Shown here: piece after piece, positions 23,229 through 36,100 of the stretch
Layout: each line of letters begins with the position of its first letter
How positions within the stretch are numbered: position 1 is the stretch's first letter
Assembly (NCBI RefSeq): GCF_030052815.1
Contig: NC_079496.1
Coordinates: forward strand, 79,225,652-79,289,651
Source of the DNA: Hevea brasiliensis
Lineage: Eukaryota; Streptophyta; Magnoliopsida; Malpighiales; Euphorbiaceae
Direction of reading: 5' to 3'
Length of the DNA stretch: 64,000 nt
The notes under the pieces: generated by a model
What the model saw: only the letters and a program-made list of their open reading frames with translations
Told to the model about the DNA's origin: nothing
Database searches by the model: none
Program-made: the position numbers and the translations under genes

Positions 23229-24665
23229 TTAATCTCTGAACAGCTGTGGGTATTGTCTCCTCATGTCCTCCTCTCGTTCCCAAGTAGCCTCCTGGCCCGA
23301 ATGATGGTTCCACAGCACTTTTACCAATGGTATCTGCTTGTTCCGTAGCTGTTTCACCTCATAAGCCAGAATCTCTATGGGTTCTTCTTCATATGTGAGG
23401 TCTGGATTTACTTCAATTTCCTCTACTGGTAGTACATGAGATGGGTTTGATCGATACCTCCTCAACATCGATACATGGAAGACATTGTGTATCTTTTCCA
23501 ACTCTGAAGGTAGTGCCAATCGATATGCCAAATGACCCACTCTTTCTAGAACCTCATATGGCCCAATGAAACGAGGACTCAATTTCCCTTTTCTGCCGAA
23601 TCTCATAATTCTCTTCCAAGGGGAAACCTTGAGGAAAACTTTCTCACCCACTGTATACTCAATATCCCTTCTCTTCAGATCAATGTAGGACTTCTGACGG
23701 TTTGATGCAGTCTTAAGTCGATCTCTGATCACCCTGATTTTCTCTTCAGTCTGCTGAACAATTTCGGGTCCAATCATCTTTCTTTCACCCACGTCATCCC
23801 AACACAATGGGGTTCTACATTTTTTGCCATACAAAGCTTCATATGGAGGCATCCCAATACTGGATTGGTAGCTGTTGTTATAAGCAAACTCAATCAAAGG
23901 CAAGTGTGTATCCCAACTGCCCTCAAACTCAATCACACAAACCCATAGCATATCCTCCAAGATCTGAATTACTCTCTCGGACTGGCCATCTGTCTGTGGG
24001 TGGAATGCAGTACTGAAGTTCAATCTAGTTCCTAGGGCTCTCTAAAGACTACCCCAGAATTTAGAAGTGAACCTAGGACCTCTGTCTGATACGATAGATA
24101 CTGGCACTCCATGCAGTCTCACAATCTCATCAATGTACAACTTGGCCAATCTTTCTAAACTGTAGTCCATCCGAACTGGTAGAAAATGAGCAGACTTGGT
24201 TAGTCTGTCAACAATGACCCATACTGCATCATGACTCTTTTGTGTCCTCGGAAGTCCCATCACAAAATCCATCGTTATTCTCTCCCATTTCCATTCTGGT
24301 ACTGGTAGTGGATGTAACAACCCAGCGGGTACTTGATGCTCTGCCTTCACTTGCTGACAAGTTAGGCATTTAGATACAAACTCTGCCACATCCCTTTTCA
24401 TACCCATCCACCAGTAATGCTCCTTTAGCCCTCTATACATTTTTATGCCACCAGGGTGCATGGCAAAAGGAGACTCATGTGCTTCCTTCAAAATGATCTA
24501 CCTCAAATCAACATTATTAGGAACACATATTCTGCCCTGGTGTAGCAATAAACTATCATCTTTGATTGAGAATTTTGGTTTCTTGCCCTGCCAGACTTCT
24601 TCCAACAGCTTCTGATATCTTTCATCATTCTGAGTAGCTATTCTGATATGATCACTCAACACTGG
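23229..24665 (-). pseudogene. Element G integrase with chromodomain
   Basis: It is readable in two long pieces. 24491-24042 (149 aa) holds the HHCC zinc finger ([11 protein letters not shown] to CLTCQQ) and the two core aspartates ([18 protein letters not shown]). 24023-23229 (264 aa) holds the catalytic glutamate at residue 16 (GQSERV, 35 residues after the second aspartate), the C-terminal DNA-binding part, and a chromodomain-like tail at residues about 205-264 ending PQLFRD. The pieces are parted by one stop (CAG to TAG near 24041); another lies near 24500 and one near 24665. All catalytic residues are present, so only the stops disable it. Confidence 0.9.
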
Positions 24666-25217
24666 CTATACATGCCATGCAACTACTGCCTGCCCGTCAT
24701 CATTAATCTCTAAGCTGGCATGCAATGATCTTAACTCATGCACCAAAGACAAAGGAGTAACCCACAGACTTGCCATAATCTTGCGACTTATGGCGTTAGC
24801 CACAACATTAGCTTTCCCTGGCTGATAGTCTATCAGATAATCATAGTCTTTTATCAACTCTAACCATCTCCTCTGTCTCAAATTCAACTCTTTCTGGGTG
24901 CCCAAATACTTCAAACTCTTATGATCTGTGTAGATGTAACACTTTTCTCCATACAAATAATGTCTCCAGATCTTGAGAGCAAACACAATAGCTGCAAGCT
25001 CCAAATCATGTGTTGGATAATTCCTCTCATGCGGTTTCAGCTGGCGTGATGCATAGGCAATGACATTTCGATCTTGCATCAATACACAGCCTAACCCATT
25101 GTGAGAAACATCACTATAAACAGTGTATTCTTTACCCGGTGTAGGTAAAGTCAAGATTGGAGCTTCAGTCAAACATTTCTTCAATTCATCAAAACTCTGT
25201 TGGCATTTATCCGTCCA
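24666..25217 (-). pseudogene. Element G RNase H
   Basis: One open piece of 172 residues (25184-24666) reads [47 protein letters not shown], then [16 protein letters not shown] and the linker to integrase. The acidic active-site residues of the family are visible. A stop (CAG to TAG, about 25217) separates it from RT. Within the domain it is intact, unlike A, which has a stop at the tryptophan of ALKIW. Confidence 0.88.
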
Positions 25218-26195
25218 CTAAAATTTCACATCTTTTCGAAGCAGCTTGGTCAATGGAGATGCCAACATGGAGAATCCCTTCACAAATCTACGGTAGTATC
25301 CAGCTAAACCCAAAAAACTGCGAATCTCTGTGACATTTCTGGGTGGCCTCCAATTAAGGACAGCTTCAATCTTACTTGAATCTACCTTAATGCCCTCTTC
25401 TGATACTACATGCCCCAAGAAAGATATTTCCTCCAGCCAAAATTTACACTTCGACAATTTGGCATATAATTGTTTCTCCCTCAAAGTCTGCAGTACAATC
25501 CGCAGATGTCTATCATGCTCTTCTGCATTCCTTGAATAGACCAATATATCATCTATGAATACCACAACAAACTGGTCAAGGTATGGTCTGAAGATAGTGT
25601 TTATCAGATCCATAAAAGCAGCCGGAGCATTAGTTAACCCGAATGGCATGACTAGGAACTCATAATGGCCATAGCGGGTTCTAAAGGTAGTTTTAGGAAT
25701 ACTCTGCTCTTGTACTTTCAGCTGATAATAAATTGATCTTAGGTCAATTTTGAAGAACACAGCTGCACCCCTTAACTGATCAAACAAGTCATCAATGCGG
25801 GGCAATGGATATCTATTCTTTATAGTCACCTTATTCAACTGTCAATAATCAATACACAAGTGGAGAGTGCCATCCTTCTTCTTAACAAACAACACTGGCG
25901 CTCACCAAGGTGACACACTAGGGCGGATAAAGCCCTTGTCAAGCAATTCTTATAATTGCACTTTCAATTCTTTTAATTCTATAGGTGCCATTCTATATGG
26001 TGTTATGGAGATTAGGTCCACACCAGGCATAACATCAATTTCAAACTGCACCTCTCTTTCTGGAGGTAATCCCGGCAATTCATCAGGAAATACATCCGGA
26101 AAGTCACATACTGTAGGGATGTCCCTTAGTGCTGGACTCCCCACTTGGGTGTCTATCACGTGTGCCAAGTATGCTTCACACCCCTTTCTGATCAT
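25218..26195 (-). pseudogene. Element G reverse transcriptase with linker
   Basis: The 206-residue piece (25838-25218) carries [42 protein letters not shown] and the catalytic box [13 protein letters not shown], then GHVVSEEGI and the thumb [11 protein letters not shown]. Stops upstream near 25843 (CGA to TGA), 25892 and 25949 cut it from its N-terminal part; 26195-25950 is the protease-RT linker ([13 protein letters not shown]). The glycine of LRSGYYQ is changed to isoleucine here. Confidence 0.9.
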
Positions 26196-26645
26196 CCTTC
26201 AGGCTAGTGCAGCCGAAATTATGTTTGATGGCAGTAAATGCCTCTCCCCATGTATTACTACATCACCAAACAAAGGGAGACCAAAAGTGACTGTCTTCAG
26301 TCTACAGTCAATCATGACGTGATGCCTGGCTAACCAATCCATGCCCAAGATGATATCATACTCTCTGAAGGGCATTTCAATCACGTCTGATAGGAAAACA
26401 TGTCCTTGGATCACCAAAGGACAGTCTCTATAGATTCTGTTGGCCCAGACCTCTTGTCCTAACGGCCTAGTTACTAGCACTTCAAAACCCATTTGCACAC
26501 ATGGAACAGTAAGTGAACTGACTATGCTAGCACTAACATATGAATGGGTTAAACCCGGATCAAACAATATAAATACTTCTTGATCAGAGATAGAGAATGT
26601 ACCAGCTACCACATCGGAAGTCTCAGCCTCTTCTCGCTGTCTCAT
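26196..26645 (-). pseudogene. Element G aspartic protease
   Basis: A 148-residue open stretch carries ILFDPGLTHSYVSASI (D-P-G at the active-site position) and IILGMDWLARHH. It ends at a stop (AGA to TGA near 26198). As in A, proline replaces the usual Ser or Thr of the D-S/T-G motif, so the change predates both copies or is a family trait. Confidence 0.85.
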
Positions 26646-27895
26646 CGTGTAAACTCTGGCTGAAGCACTTGCTTGTACTGATTGACCAACTGTGCCCTGA
26701 CTGCCTGAAGCAGTGCCTCTACCTTTGCCTCTTCCTCTGCCAACTGACTGTGAACCTCTAGCAGTAGGACTCTGAATAGATCCCTCGACAGTAGTAGGAG
26801 CTAGACCATATCTCGAAGACGGAGCACTAGTGCAGTCTCTTGCTAAATGACCCTTGCCTCCGCAGTTAAAGCAGGCTCCAGTGGCCCAATAACACTCCCC
26901 CCCATGAATCTTGCCACAAGTCTCACAGGGGTGGGCAGAATGTGAACCCCTGCTCGACTGCTGACCAGACCTAGGGGGTCTCTGTCCAGAAAATCTGCCC
27001 CTACCAAATCTTCCACCTCGACCCCTGCTGGGTCCACTAAAGTTCTTTTTCTTTCCAGAGGTACCACCAAAACTCGGCTCTATTGACTTTTTCCCCCCTT
27101 ATCTTTTTCTGATTTCTCATCTTTCTCTAATTTTTCTTTTACTGGGGTTGCGTCTGATTCTATTCTTTCTAACTCAAGTGCTTGAGACATGAGCTCTGAG
27201 AAGTTGCTATGTCTGAATCCCACAACTTGCATCCTTATACTGGGCTTCAAACCCGTCTCAAATCTCTTGAATCTTGCCTTGCTGGGGGAAAGGAGACTCC
27301 TAGCATAATGACTTAAGCGGGAGAACTCCCTCTCATACTCTGCCACTGATCTATTCCTTTGTTTCAAACTCAAAAATTCTTGCAAGTTTTGATCAACATA
27401 TGCATCTGGGATGTATTTTTGTCTGAATTCTCTGATGAAGTCATCCCAGGTTAGCACTGGTGGTTCAGCTAAGCTGTTGGGGATGGTCTTCCACCAATCA
27501 TACGCATCCCCTTGCAGTAGCGACACAGAATACTCAAACTTCAGTTCATCTTGGCAGTGCAGCTTCTTAAATACTCTGTCCATTCTTTCAAGCCATTGCT
27601 CTACCTCTAAAGGGTCCACTATACCCTTAAATTCTGCAGTCCCATACTTCAATAATTTATCATACTGTCTGGCTAGAGGCAGTGGTTGTGCCACTGGTGT
27701 CTGAGGTGGAGCTTGAGCAAGAATACCCCCAGCCATTTGTTGAAACATCGTAGCCATCTGCTGTGCAAATTATGCAGGAAACTGCGGCATCTGTGGGGCT
27801 AGTGCTACTGATCCACTAACATTCTGCAAAGCTGGGGCTTCCTCTTGTGCCTCAGCTTCAACAGACTGCTCAACTGAGCAATCCCCTTCTTCCAT
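26646..27895 (-). pseudogene. gag: Element G gag
   Basis: The ATG at 27895 opens a short frame (MEEGDCSVEQSVEAEAQ). This meets a TAA just before FAQQM, at the codon where A has TAG. Gag restarts at the in-frame ATG at 27757 and runs 225 residues to 27080 with the full capsid core (EQWLERMDRVFKK, YDWWKTIP, EYEREFSRLSHYA). Two extra bases in a G/A run near 27090 shift the frame. The zinc knuckles follow at about 26845-26930 (CETCGKIHGGEC and CFNCGGKGHLARDC). Then comes a basic Arg/Gly-rich segment. Confidence 0.88.
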
Positions 27896-28065
27896 CTCAG
27901 TCTAAAGTTAGGTTATCTCCTGAATAAGTAACATAAGGAGATTTCTCTCCATTAGTTCATATTCATGATGTAATGCACTGTATGTAACAAATATGGACAT
28001 TGAGCAGTTGTACTTAACAAAGAAAAGACACAAATTCTCAAGTTAAAATATACTTCAAAAATTTT

Positions 28066-28077
28066 GCTCTGATACCA
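28066..28077 (-). other. Primer binding site of G, tRNA-iMet type
   Basis: On the minus strand it reads TGGTATCAGAGC, a perfect match to the usual plant initiator tRNA-Met site, 8 bp from the LTR end. Between it and gag (27896-28065) is an untranslated leader with no recognisable feature. Confidence 0.92.
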
Positions 28078-28085
28078 CTAAAACA

Positions 28086-31000
28086 TGTCAAACCTTGCCC
28101 CTCTGTAGGGCATAACATGATCCCGTAGAATACATAATGAACTACCGCACTTCATCTACCGATAACTCATTAAGTACCCTACAAGGGATTTTAAAATAAT
28201 TTTCTTATTTTTGATAAGTGGTGAGCATTTTCTAATAGGTATTTAAAACATTTAATTGAAATTAAAACTCGTTAAAATTTTTGGTCCATTTTATTTATCT
28301 GCAAATTTTATAAAATTTTTGACAGAGTTTCGTTTATATTTTGAGAAAACAGTTCTTCAAATACCTGTAAAAAAAAACACTTCCAAAAATTTTCTCAACT
28401 ACTGCTTCAATTTCACAATCAATCTCAATAATTTCTCAAATCTCAAAATTTAACAGTCAACATTTCTCAATTTCCAAAATTCAATCATCAGTAAATAATA
28501 TCTATCAATCTCATTCAAATTAAAATAAAACATTTCCATTCATTAAAGACAACAAACTATGTATATACATCATACCAAAATCTACAGTATGAAAATTCAA
28601 ACTGAATTTTATTACAACTTTATACAAACTTTGTACAAACTGCTCAAGACTGATTTACATGTCCATACATTTATGTGCAATACATACATCAAAATAAATA
28701 TTTACAGGTAGGGTATAAATTATACCCAATAACTTCAAGCTGACAAATCCTCAATCCTCAGCAACTCAGTCTGCTGCTCCTCTAGTCTCTATATCTGCGA
28801 CAGCAATAAAAGCTATCGCTGAGTACTAGGACTCAGTGGTGCACAACATACTAAAATAATCTTTATGCAGAAATAAAATCACATTTATTCAAAATTTGCA
28901 CTGAGCATGCGAGTTAAACACAAAACATAATTTATGAGATTTTAATCCCAAACAATTTCATTTTGAAGTATCAAATCACATTTCATAAAACCCACAGTTA
29001 GATCATGCCATTAGAAACAAATAGAATCTCAATAGTCAGAGGCAAAAGAGAAATCACATCACAAGGCTAGCTAGCTCAAATATATGGATATCCATTCACA
29101 TCCTCTTCTACTGGCACACCTCAACACTTCTCCAGAGAAGGAATCAAAATTCGAAACTAATTACCCCCACTAGTCGTGCTAGTGAGGTGTCCAAATATAT
29201 GGTCATGACACTGTGGTTTCAAAACTTATCTTAATAATTTGCTAAACATTGTCATTTCAAATATACACAGTAACTTTCACAATTTAAACCAAAACATCAT
29301 AAATAAGGTCACAATACTTTCAACAATTCAAAGCAAAAGTAAAATGCATATTTTATTCACTTAATCAATGAATTTTAAAGCATAGTGATGTTGTGCACAA
29401 ACCTCAAGCGAGTCGCCTCTTGGCCTTGACTCGGTTTCTCGGGTTTTTTCCTGGTATTCTTTTCAACTCAAACACACAATTTTATAGTGTTTCAGTACCA
29501 TAACTTAGCATAAATCCAAAAATAAATTTAACTTCACTTTTACCTAGCTCTAACCTGCTAAACTCGACGTTCTTAAAATTTTATGTTTCGGGGTTACTAT
29601 TCAGTATACTATTCAAGTCAAATTGTTGACTTTCTAAGGCTTAATAGGCATGGGAATTCCAATTTCACCCACATACCACATTTTGGTCACTAAACTTGTT
29701 AGTTTTGGTCATTTTCTCAAAACTTAGGTCTTTTAGGCAAAATTGCCAAATTTTCAGTTTTGGTGTCCCTAGTTGCACTATTCCATTGGTCATCTTTCTG
29801 TTGGAATTTGTCAACACTTTCTTCATAGAAAATGTTCTCTATTGTTTTAAGTTTATTTTCCTTTTAGAATCACTCCAATTGGAGTTTTGTAGCTCAAGTT
29901 ATATCCAAATTACAGTTACTGTTAATGCTGCAGATTTTAGTTCTGGTAGATTATTGATCCAACTTCATCCAGCAATTTGATCAAGTTAAGTCCATAATTT
30001 AGAATATGAAATGTTCTACTATGCCTTAGGTTTCCATCGGTTCAAGAATCACCTAAATCGGAGTTTTCTAGAGAGAGTTATAGCCATTGAAACTTTACTG
30101 TTCATATGATAAATCTGCAGTCCTGCAGATTCAGTGATTCAATGTTTCTCAGTGATTTGATTGAGTTAATGGCATAATTTGGGTTAGTGTTCTTCATGAA
30201 AGTTTTAGGTCTATATCTCATATAACCACTGATAAAATTTCAGGTCATTTTGACCTGCTTAGCTCAAGTTATGACCAAATAAACAAACACTATTCATTTG
30301 GTCAGTTTATACAGGGTAGCCTACAATTTTCCAACTTTGGTCAATTTGTTCACTAGGTTTTGGTCACTTTTTGGGCATGCTTCCTAAATGAAAATTGTGT
30401 TATTTAATGTCTATTTTCATTCCCAATTGGTCTCATACCAATTGGACTTGTAAAATTTTATTTTTTGTCCCTCAAAGGGACCTTGGTCATGCTGCCAGCA
30501 GCATGACCACACTCAACTCGAATTTGGTTTGGGTTCAAACACTACTAACACACCTTAATTGGTCACAAATGACCATTATTCAACTCAAATAAGGTTAACT
30601 ACATCATATGACTTATTCAAAAATTTTTCTCCCCAAACCCTAGGTGCCAAGAACCCTAAATTTTCAACTTCTCAATTTTAAGCAATTCAAGGCAACCTCA
30701 ACCTATACTTCATATAAGCATCACTAATCAAGCTAGAAGGCATGTTTAATTAAATCAAAACACATCAATTCCATAAACTTCCATGGCTGTCAAAAATTCA
30801 TTATTTCCATACAAGCATCAATTCTTCCATTTCATATGAAATTTCAACTCAACTTCACTTAATTAAACTAAAGAAAAAGATTAAATTAACTTACCTCTCT
30901 TGTGAGATTTCCTAGCTAACCCACTCTTCACTTTCTTCTTTCCTATTCTTCTTCAATCTCCTTTTCTAGGGTAACATAGAAGCTTTTTAAGATTTAGGGT

Positions 31001-31773
31001 TGAAATTTGTAGGGGAAGAACTAAAATTTTCAAGCTTTAAAAGCTTGTTAATGGAGGAAAGTGAGGGTGAGGGAAAGAGAGAGGTGAGTGACGGGTTGAG
31101 AGATAAGTTTTGTCCTTTTTTTTTCTTTTTTTTTTTTATGCTTCTTCTATGTCTTATGAAAGGCCAAAAATCAATTTAATTAAATATATTAATTATTATT
31201 TTTATGGCATCATGCATGATGTCATCACCTTTTTAACTTTTCCATTTTTTTTCTATTTATTTTTCTATTAGTTCTTTAATTTAATTCTCGATTCTGAAAT
31301 TTTTTTTTCTCCGATTTTATTTGACATTTAGGTCAGGAGTCAACTCTCGGGGTCAATTGACCAAATTGCCCCTCGCCGGTTTATCCCGGTTTGCAATTAA
31401 TTCAATATTTCTTTTGGCTCCCTGACCTAATTATTTGACTGACTTAACAGTTCTTTTTCATGATTTTCTCTTTTCAACTGTGTTCATAAGGGTCCTAAGG
31501 ACCGCAGCGTCACATTTTATGGTTCAAAATTTGAGTTTAAAATGACTTCGCAGTCTTCCCGAGAAGGTCACCCATCGCTGTGACTCTCGGCTCGTTTAAC
31601 TTCTTATGTTCTATTTTTCTTATTTATACTTAACTAATTGGCAATTACTAATTATTTGTGTTTATGGTTTATCTAGTTGTCTTAAGTGTGGTTCTAATCC
31701 CCTTAATTGTCCGGACCGACACTGATCACCGGAACAGTGAAATATACCAGGCTATACAAATAGGGGTGTTACA
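28086..31773 (-). repeat. 5' LTR of element G
   Basis: A 3688 bp LTR runs from TGTCAAACC to GGGGTGTTACA and is followed by the GGAAT duplication. It carries the shared hairpin (30423-30445). It has the CGAGTC...GACTCG inverted repeat near 29408 and a GTTTGTGCAC motif just upstream of it on the minus strand. It shows no coding capacity. Confidence 0.94.
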
Positions 31774-31778
31774 GGAAT
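31774..31778. other. Target site duplication of G, right copy
   Basis: GGAAT pairs with 15841-15845. It lies within the protease remnant of element H. Confidence 0.85.
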
Positions 31779-32560
31779 AGCAGTAGAACATATAATTTTA
31801 GCATTAGCATATAAACAAGTAGAGCCGGAATCAAATAGTACAGAATTATTCCTTTCACAAGTTAAGAACATACCGGCAACTACATCTGAAGTCTCTGCTT
31901 TTTCTCCTCGATGCATGGCGTTCCCTCTTTCTAATGTATTCCTCTGCTCGGGTTTTTCCATTGTTCGAGGATTACCCGAAGTGCTGTCTCTACTTCTACC
32001 TCTACTAACTATTAATGAGTCACTAAAATCAGAACCTTGGACTGATTCCTCTGGTGTAGTATGTGGCATAAATCGATGCGCGCTAGTACAATCTCGGGCG
32101 AAATGTCCAATTCCACCATAATTGAAGCAGGCTTTAGTGACCCTATTGCAAATACCCCCATGAAATTTTCCACAAACGTCACAGATACGGATAGGGTAGG
32201 AACTTCTGGTTCTTTGAAGAATGATTCTTGATTGCTTCCGCCCTGAAGATCTGCCTCTGTCATACTTAGGAGCTCAGGGTCCCTCAAAATCTTTTCTCTT
32301 TCTCAAATTACTACTCGAACTTTGACCGATAGGTTTCTCACTTTTCTCTTTTCCATACTGCTCTTGAGGGGGTTGGGTTTGTACTTGGGCCTGGGCTGAC
32401 AGATTATCAGCCATTTACTGAAAGAACATGGCCATCTGCTAGGCCATTTGTACAGTAATTTGTATAGGAGGGACTGGTGCAGTTGGACCTCCAACGCTCT
32501 GTGGAACTGGGACCTCTCTTTGTACGTTAGCTGTATTAGACTGATCTACCATTTTATCCC
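31779..32560 (-). pseudogene. gag: Element H gag-protease remnant, internally deleted
   Basis: Read on the minus strand from about 32560, a gag N-terminus (AQAQVQTQPPQEQ) runs directly into the segment just before the zinc knuckles (EKSEKPIGQSSS). The capsid core of about 190 codons present in A and G is missing. Zinc knuckles follow near 32115-32190, the second damaged (CFNYGGIGHFARDC, second Cys to Tyr). Then comes AETSDVVAGMF and a protease active site LFDSGSTCLYA, with the D-S-G that A and G lack. The frame breaks several times. The piece is cut at 31779 by G and resumes at 15845. It belongs to a different subfamily from A, G and E. Confidence 0.82.
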
Positions 32561-32741
32561 CCTTGTCCATATCTATTCACAGGATTTTTTTTTCTTTTTC
32601 CTATACAACCAACACAAAGAGATTTCTCCCCGTTAGTTCATATTTATGATGTAAATGTATTATATGAATCAAACATTTGAGCAGTTGTACTTATCGAAAA
32701 ATATTTCAAATTCACAAGTTAAAACATACTTCAAAAATTTT

Positions 32742-32753
32742 TCTTTGATACCA
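32742..32753 (-). other. Primer binding site of H, mutated
   Basis: The minus strand reads TGGTATCAAAGA, two changes from the initiator tRNA-Met site. It is 8 bp from the LTR start at 32762. The leader 32561-32741 holds nothing else. Confidence 0.75.
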
Positions 32754-32761
32754 CTAAAACA

Positions 32762-32880
32762 TGTCACACCTTATCCCTCTGTAAGGCATAACATGATCCC
32801 GTAGAATACCTAATGAACTACCGAACTTTACCTACTGATAACTCATTAAGTACCCTACAAGGGATTTTAAAACAATTTTA
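32762..32880 (-). repeat. 5' LTR of H, first 119 bp only
   Basis: It starts TGTCACACCTTATCCCTCTG like the other LTRs and follows them to about 32880. There it breaks into a T run and sequence of opposite orientation (LTR D). The rest of this LTR is absent from the window. Confidence 0.82.
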
Positions 32881-35800
32881 TTGATTTTTTTTTTGGTCTT
32901 CCATAAGACAAAATACATAAAAGAAATAAAAAGAAAAAAAAATCATTTGGTTTTCCTCATCCAAAGTGCCGCCCTCACTCTCCCTCATTTCTCCATTGCT
33001 AAACCTCCATTAAAGCTTGCACTCAACTTGAAATTCTTCACTAAACCTTAACAGCTTCCACAAAAACCTCATTAGAGCTTGTTTTAGTCACTTGAGAAGA
33101 AGATTGAAAGAGGAAAGAAATACAAAAGATAGAGATTTGAAGGAATTAAAGTTCTAAGAAAGGTTAGTAAGCAAACTTGATAAATTTAGTTTGATTTCTA
33201 CATTTTTAGCTTGATTAACTTGTAAATAAACTTAAAATGAAAAGAAAAATTTGTTGAGGGACCATGACTGAAATTCGGCCAGCATGTGTATGGGGCTTTT
33301 ATTGCATGGTTTGACTGGTTTGAATGGGTATATGAACCTTAATTAGTTGAATGATTATAATTAAAGGCATTGAATTAGCTAAATACAAGGAAATTGTGAA
33401 CTAGGTTGGACACTTAGGGTTTAGAGACCAAAAAAAAGTGAAAATTTGGTAAAGACCTAGTTTAAGGAGAGAAATGGTCAATTGTGACCTAATGAGGTGT
33501 GTTAGGAGTGTTTGAATCAAAAGCAAATTCGGATTGAGTGTAGTCATGCTGCTGGTAGCATGACCAAGTTTTATTTGAGGGACCAAAAATGAAATTTTAC
33601 AAGTCCAATTGGTATGAGACCTATTGGGAATGAAAGTAGACACTAAATGACACAATTTTTATTTAGGAAGCATGCCCAAAAAGTGACCAAAACCTAGTGA
33701 ACAAGTTGACCAAACTTAGAAAATCACAGTCTGCCCTGTACAAACTGACCAAATGAATAGTGTTTGTTCATTTAGCCATAACTTGAGCTAGGTAGGTCTA
33801 AATGACCTAAAATTTTACCAGTGGTTAGATGAGATACAGACCTAAAACTTCCATGAAGAACAAAAACCCAAATTATGCCATTAACCAAGTCATTTGGCCA
33901 CCCCAAGTTGGTGACCTAAAACTACCAGAACCAAAATTGCCCATAAAATCTGGGTTGAATCCAATCCGGCAGCCATGATTCAAATGGCTACAACTTGAGC
34001 TAAAAAATTCCAATTAGAGTGATTCAAAAAGGAGAATAAACTTAAGACAATAGGGAACATTTTCTGTGAAGAAAGTTTTGCTAAATTCCAACAGAAAAGT
34101 GACCAATGGAACAGTGCAACCTTAGACACCAAAACTGAAAATTTATCAAATTTGCCTAAAAGACTTAGAATTTGAGTAAACAACCAAAACCAACAAATTT
34201 AGTGACCAAAATGTGGTATGTGGGTAAAGTTGGAATTCCCATACCTATTAAGCCTTAGAAAGTCAACAAATTGACTTGAATAGTATAGTGAATAGTAACC
34301 CCAAAACACAAATTTTGAAGAACGCCAAGTTTAGTATATTAAAGCTAGGTATAAGTGAATTTGAATTTATTTTTGGATTTACGATAAGTTATGATATTGA
34401 AACACTGTGAAACTGTGTGTTTCAGTTGAAAAGAATACCGAAAAAGAACCCGAGGGATCGAGTTAAGGCCAAGAGGCGACTCGTATAAGGTTTGTGCACA
34501 ACTAACTCTTTTGTTATTTTTCAATTCCAAATTGATTTGAAATAAATTTATGGTATGATTTTATGATTTTTGTTGTGTTGAGAATTTTAACTTATTGAAT
34601 GAAATTGTATAATTTGAATATAAATTTTCTGATGCATTTAAGGATTTATTGCATTGTTTTGAGGATTGTAAATTTTAAGTTTGATGTGTTGCCAACCTTG
34701 AGCATGAATTTATAATGATTAAATATGTTGATGATTTGTAAACACTTTGTAAATAGAAATTGTTTTGAATATGATTTGAAACCACAGTTGACATGGCAAA
34801 ATTTGTTGTGAATTCTCATTAGCTTGTCTAGTGAGATATCTCATCCACTAGATGGGGCGAGTTACTTCCTCTCTGGTTTGCCAGTTGGGGAAGAATTTGA
34901 ATGAGTACTCATATATACTAGCTAGTCTTTGTTTCTCCCTTTTTAGCCTCGGTTATTGGGAGAATGTGAAATGTCGTGGTGTACAACACGGCATCTATTT
35001 GAATTTTGGGTCATGGGTTCAACTGTGTGAATTGTTGGCAACGCCCTTTAAATTATGCATAATTTGATAAATTGTGATTGAAATAAATAATTTGTTAGTG
35101 ATTCAAAATATTTTTATATTGTTTTAGAATTTAAAAGAAATGTAAATAAATAGTTATTAATTGATCAAAATGTTATTCAAATGAATAATTTGCATGAATG
35201 AAAATAATATTTTTTGTATGTCATGGATTTTGAAGAATTTAGAAATTTTAAATTTTTATTCATTATGAATTGTTAAGAATAATTTGTATTAAGTTTTAAA
35301 TTATTAGTTTGTGCACCACTGAGTTCACCACTCAGCTATAGCTTTGTATGCTATCGTAGGTGAAAGAAAATATAGAGTAGCTGAGCGAGGTTACTGAAAG
35401 ACACGGTGAGATTATCCTCGGGTATATCATAGGTATACCCTTGTACATTAGCTTTTGATGTAATTCTGTAATTATATGTATGAAATTTCTTTTGAGCAGT
35501 TGTACCAACTCTTTTGTAACATATTTTTGGATTGTAATGAAATACAAATTATTGTAATATTATCTTGAGATTTTATATACTTATGAAGTTTTGCATTATT
35601 AAATTTTAATTCTCCCATGGATGTGAAAATTAATTTGTTTACCTCAATGAGATATTTTATTGTTTGATTTAATTTAAACTGTGTATTAAATTGCTTGTGT
35701 TGATTTGTGAAATGAGGATTGTTTGATTTTGAGATTTGAGATTGATTGTGAAATTTGAAGTTGTTGAGAAAAATATTGGGAGTGTCTTTATTTTCACGTT

Positions 35801-36060
35801 TTGAAGAACTGTTTTCTCAAAATATAAATGGCACTCTGCCGAAATTTTTGTAAAAATTGCGGAGATTTTAAATATCTAAAAATTTGATTTATGTTTGGAC
35901 TTTAAATAAAGGTTTTTAATATCTAAAAAAAAAATTTACCCACCAATTTAAAAATGAACGAAAATTATTTTAAAATCCCTTGTAGTATATTTAATGGGTT
36001 ACCGGTAGGCGAAGTACGGTAATTCATTTGGTGTACTACGGGAGCATATTACATTTTACG
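32881..36060 (+). repeat. Mosaic LTR fragment D
   Basis: A plus-strand LTR lacks its start (it begins inside U3) and its last bases. Up to about 34480 it follows the A/G type, with a decayed hairpin at 33605-33627 and GAATAGTAACCCC near 34290. From about 34500 it follows the B type: TGTCGTGGTGTACAAC near 34970 and the CCTTGTAG...AATGGGTTACC end near 35980. Short reading frames inside have no recognisable domain. Confidence 0.75.
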
Positions 36061-36100
36061 AGGAGTCGGAGAAAAGAAAATTTTGGGATTGAAAATTAAA
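36061..36100 (+). repeat. Short U3-like fragment
   Basis: TCGGAGAAAAGAAAATTTTG with GATTGAAAATTAAA matches the U3 of LTR A near 10466-10510, not the sequence that should end LTR D. It is therefore a third breakpoint beside Cassandra. Confidence 0.6.

Larger units (their letters stand above)
15846..31773 (-). mobile_element. Gypsy chromovirus element G, full structure
   Basis: This is a complete minus-strand element: 5' LTR 28086-31773, PBS 28066-28077, gag-pol 27895-23229, polypurine tract, and 3' LTR 15846-23182 with a nested LTR. It is flanked by GGAAT. Without the nested LTR and its duplication, the 3' LTR is 3700 bp against 3688 bp for the 5' LTR. It belongs to the same family as A and E, by protein and LTR similarity. 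The polyprotein has about eight stops, mostly CAG or CAA to TAG or TAA, and a frameshift in gag. The catalytic boxes of RT and integrase are intact, so this copy is the best guide to the family here. Confidence 0.93.

Noticed and set aside
25867..26322. A 151-residue plus-strand gene
   Set aside because: It is antisense to the RT-protease of G; the same shadow frame occurs antisense to element A.
15846..31773. Two separate elements
   Set aside because: Matching GGAAT at both ends and two similar LTRs of about 3.7 kb show one element with a nested LTR.
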